From G020354785 sp964521285 (lineage in GTDB: Bacteria; Bacteroidota; Bacteroidia; Bacteroidales; UBA10428): a stretch of 64,000 nucleotides of DNA. The notes under the pieces were generated by a model. The model had not been told where the DNA came from and did no database searches. It worked only from the letters and a program-made list of their open reading frames with translations. Both the position numbers and the translations under genes were made by a program. The stretch is taken from positions 124,001 through 188,000 of the forward strand of contig CAZFQS010000001.1 of the NCBI GenBank assembly GCA_964521285.1, read 5' to 3'. Of the stretch, positions 63,341 through 64,000 are shown piece after piece (positions within the stretch are counted from its first letter, which is position 1; every line of letters begins with the position of its first letter).

Positions 63341-63603
63341 TTACGTCTTCCTGCTATATCAATTAATTATCCTGATATATTTTTCTTCCTGAAATTTTAG
63401 TCTCATTTTCTTTTATTACTAACTGATATTTTTCTTCCTCAGACTTAATTAGCAGCCATTAAAAACAAGCAGCATTTAAAAGTATAATCACGATTAAAGA
63501 AAATATAACATTTCTGCATAGATTATGATAATCCAATTATCAAAACAAATTACTTATATTTACAGTTTTGCAGACTATTATTTATCCATAAAAATCCAGA
63601 ATA
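63341..63603. other. 263-base intergenic region
   Basis: AT-rich. No ORF, hairpin or TGTCCACC-type operator recognised before the last gene. Confidence 0.4.
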
Positions 63604-64000
63604 ATGCATAAGAAAATCTGTTTTATACCGGTCATTTGTTTAATTATTCTCCTCATAGCTTTAAATACCTCTGCACAGAACATTACCCCTCAACAAAACG
63701 GTGATCTTTATTCTTTTCAGATTGCAGATATGTATTTCGAAGTCGATCAAAGTTTCGGGGGCAGGATATCTTCCTTAAAACTGGGAGATAATGAAGTTAT
63801 GTTTGTTGACAGGGACTATGCCGATCCTATTCTGTGGGGGTCAACTTTATGGCCGGCACCTCAAAGTGTCTGGGGATGGCCACCATCCACTACACTTGAT
63901 AGTGATCCTTATTCCGGAGGGATCTCAGGTAATTATGTTATTCTGACAAGTGAGGTTGATCAGAATTCAAATCTGAGGTTTAAGAAAACATTTTTTGCCA
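63604..64000 (+). CDS. secreted protein, possibly DUF4380-like, 3' partial
   Basis: The frame starts at ATG 63604 and runs off the window; 132 residues are visible. A signal peptide (VICLIILLIALNTSAQ) is followed by a beta-rich start (YFEVDQSFGGRISSLKLGD, then NEVMF and WGSTLWPAPQSVWGWPPS). The pattern of a glycine-arginine loop followed by the WPAPQ segment recalls DUF4380/aldose-epimerase-like sandwich proteins, but too little is present to be sure. It may relate to carbohydrate use by location only. Confidence 0.6.
   Translation, partial: MHKKICFIPVICLIILLIALNTSAQNITPQQNGDLYSFQIADMYFEVDQSFGGRISSLKLGDNEVMFVDRDYADPILWGSTLWPAPQSVWGWPPSTTLDSDPYSGGISGNYVILTSEVDQNSNLRFKKTFFA

Noticed and set aside
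1..64000. tRNA, rRNA, CRISPR array or prophage
   Set aside because: No cloverleaf-like block with TTC-loop, no regularly spaced repeats, and no phage or transposase genes were recognised.

Overview
The window is AT-rich bacterial chromosome from a member of the Bacteroidota, most likely a Bacteroidales/Marinilabiliales-type plant-polysaccharide degrader. Evidence for this: several secreted proteins end in type IX secretion (T9SS) sorting domains; there is a SusC/SusD pair next to a one-protein hybrid two-component regulator; a GldL-like membrane protein is present; the cydAB operon starts with the small DUF4492 gene; and promoters resemble the Bacteroidota TAnnTTTG type. No tRNA, rRNA, CRISPR array, phage or intact insertion sequence was seen. 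A run of exactly 100 N at 55824-55923, flanked on both sides by the same 55 bases, shows that this is a scaffolded draft assembly, probably metagenomic.

Layout. 1-1530 is the end of a PKD-repeat T9SS cargo. 1625-4689 is a cytochrome bd operon (DUF4492, cydA, cydB and a 37-residue membrane peptide missed by ordinary ORF cut-offs). 4705-7689 holds pssA, a HAD hydrolase, a glutaminyl cyclase lipoprotein and a SiaC-like regulator. 8003-11893 is parA, parB, a DUF5683 protein and an MltD-type lytic transglycosylase. 11897-16436 is an SGNH-SGNH-MBOAT set that probably O-acetylates a surface polymer. 16605-20664 carries a lipoprotein, a membrane-anchored MutS-like ATPase, a methyltransferase and a small GldL-like protein. 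20711-28023 holds a secreted GH31 (alpha-xylosidase-like) with its lactonase-like partner, opposite a large CotH/lamin-tail T9SS protein. 28083-30362 has a TraB/GumN protein, a methyltransferase with an unusually strong Shine-Dalgarno, and a decayed mscS. 30500-36436 has a purE/outer-membrane protein operon divergent from hpt-adk-obg.

The most coherent system is an arabinose-polymer utilisation set spread over three operons: 36621-47334 (hybrid regulator, SusC, SusD, LamG T9SS protein), 49901-54158 (GH51, GH43, GH51) and 60982-62637 (GH43 with a ricin-type lectin domain and T9SS tail). All three start downstream of the same kind of operator, two TGTCCACC-like half-sites 21 bp apart. At each, the first half-site lies exactly 49 bp from the start of the -7 position; the -7 match is good at two of them and weak at the third. 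This points to one regulator, probably the hybrid protein encoded at 36621, controlling import and hydrolysis together.

Between and after these are a TPR-SGNH protein, a tandem beta-helix T9SS protein broken by the assembly gap, a PAP2 phosphatase, another SGNH-like protein, a GNAT-MFS pair, a small lipoprotein and the start of a secreted protein cut by the window end.
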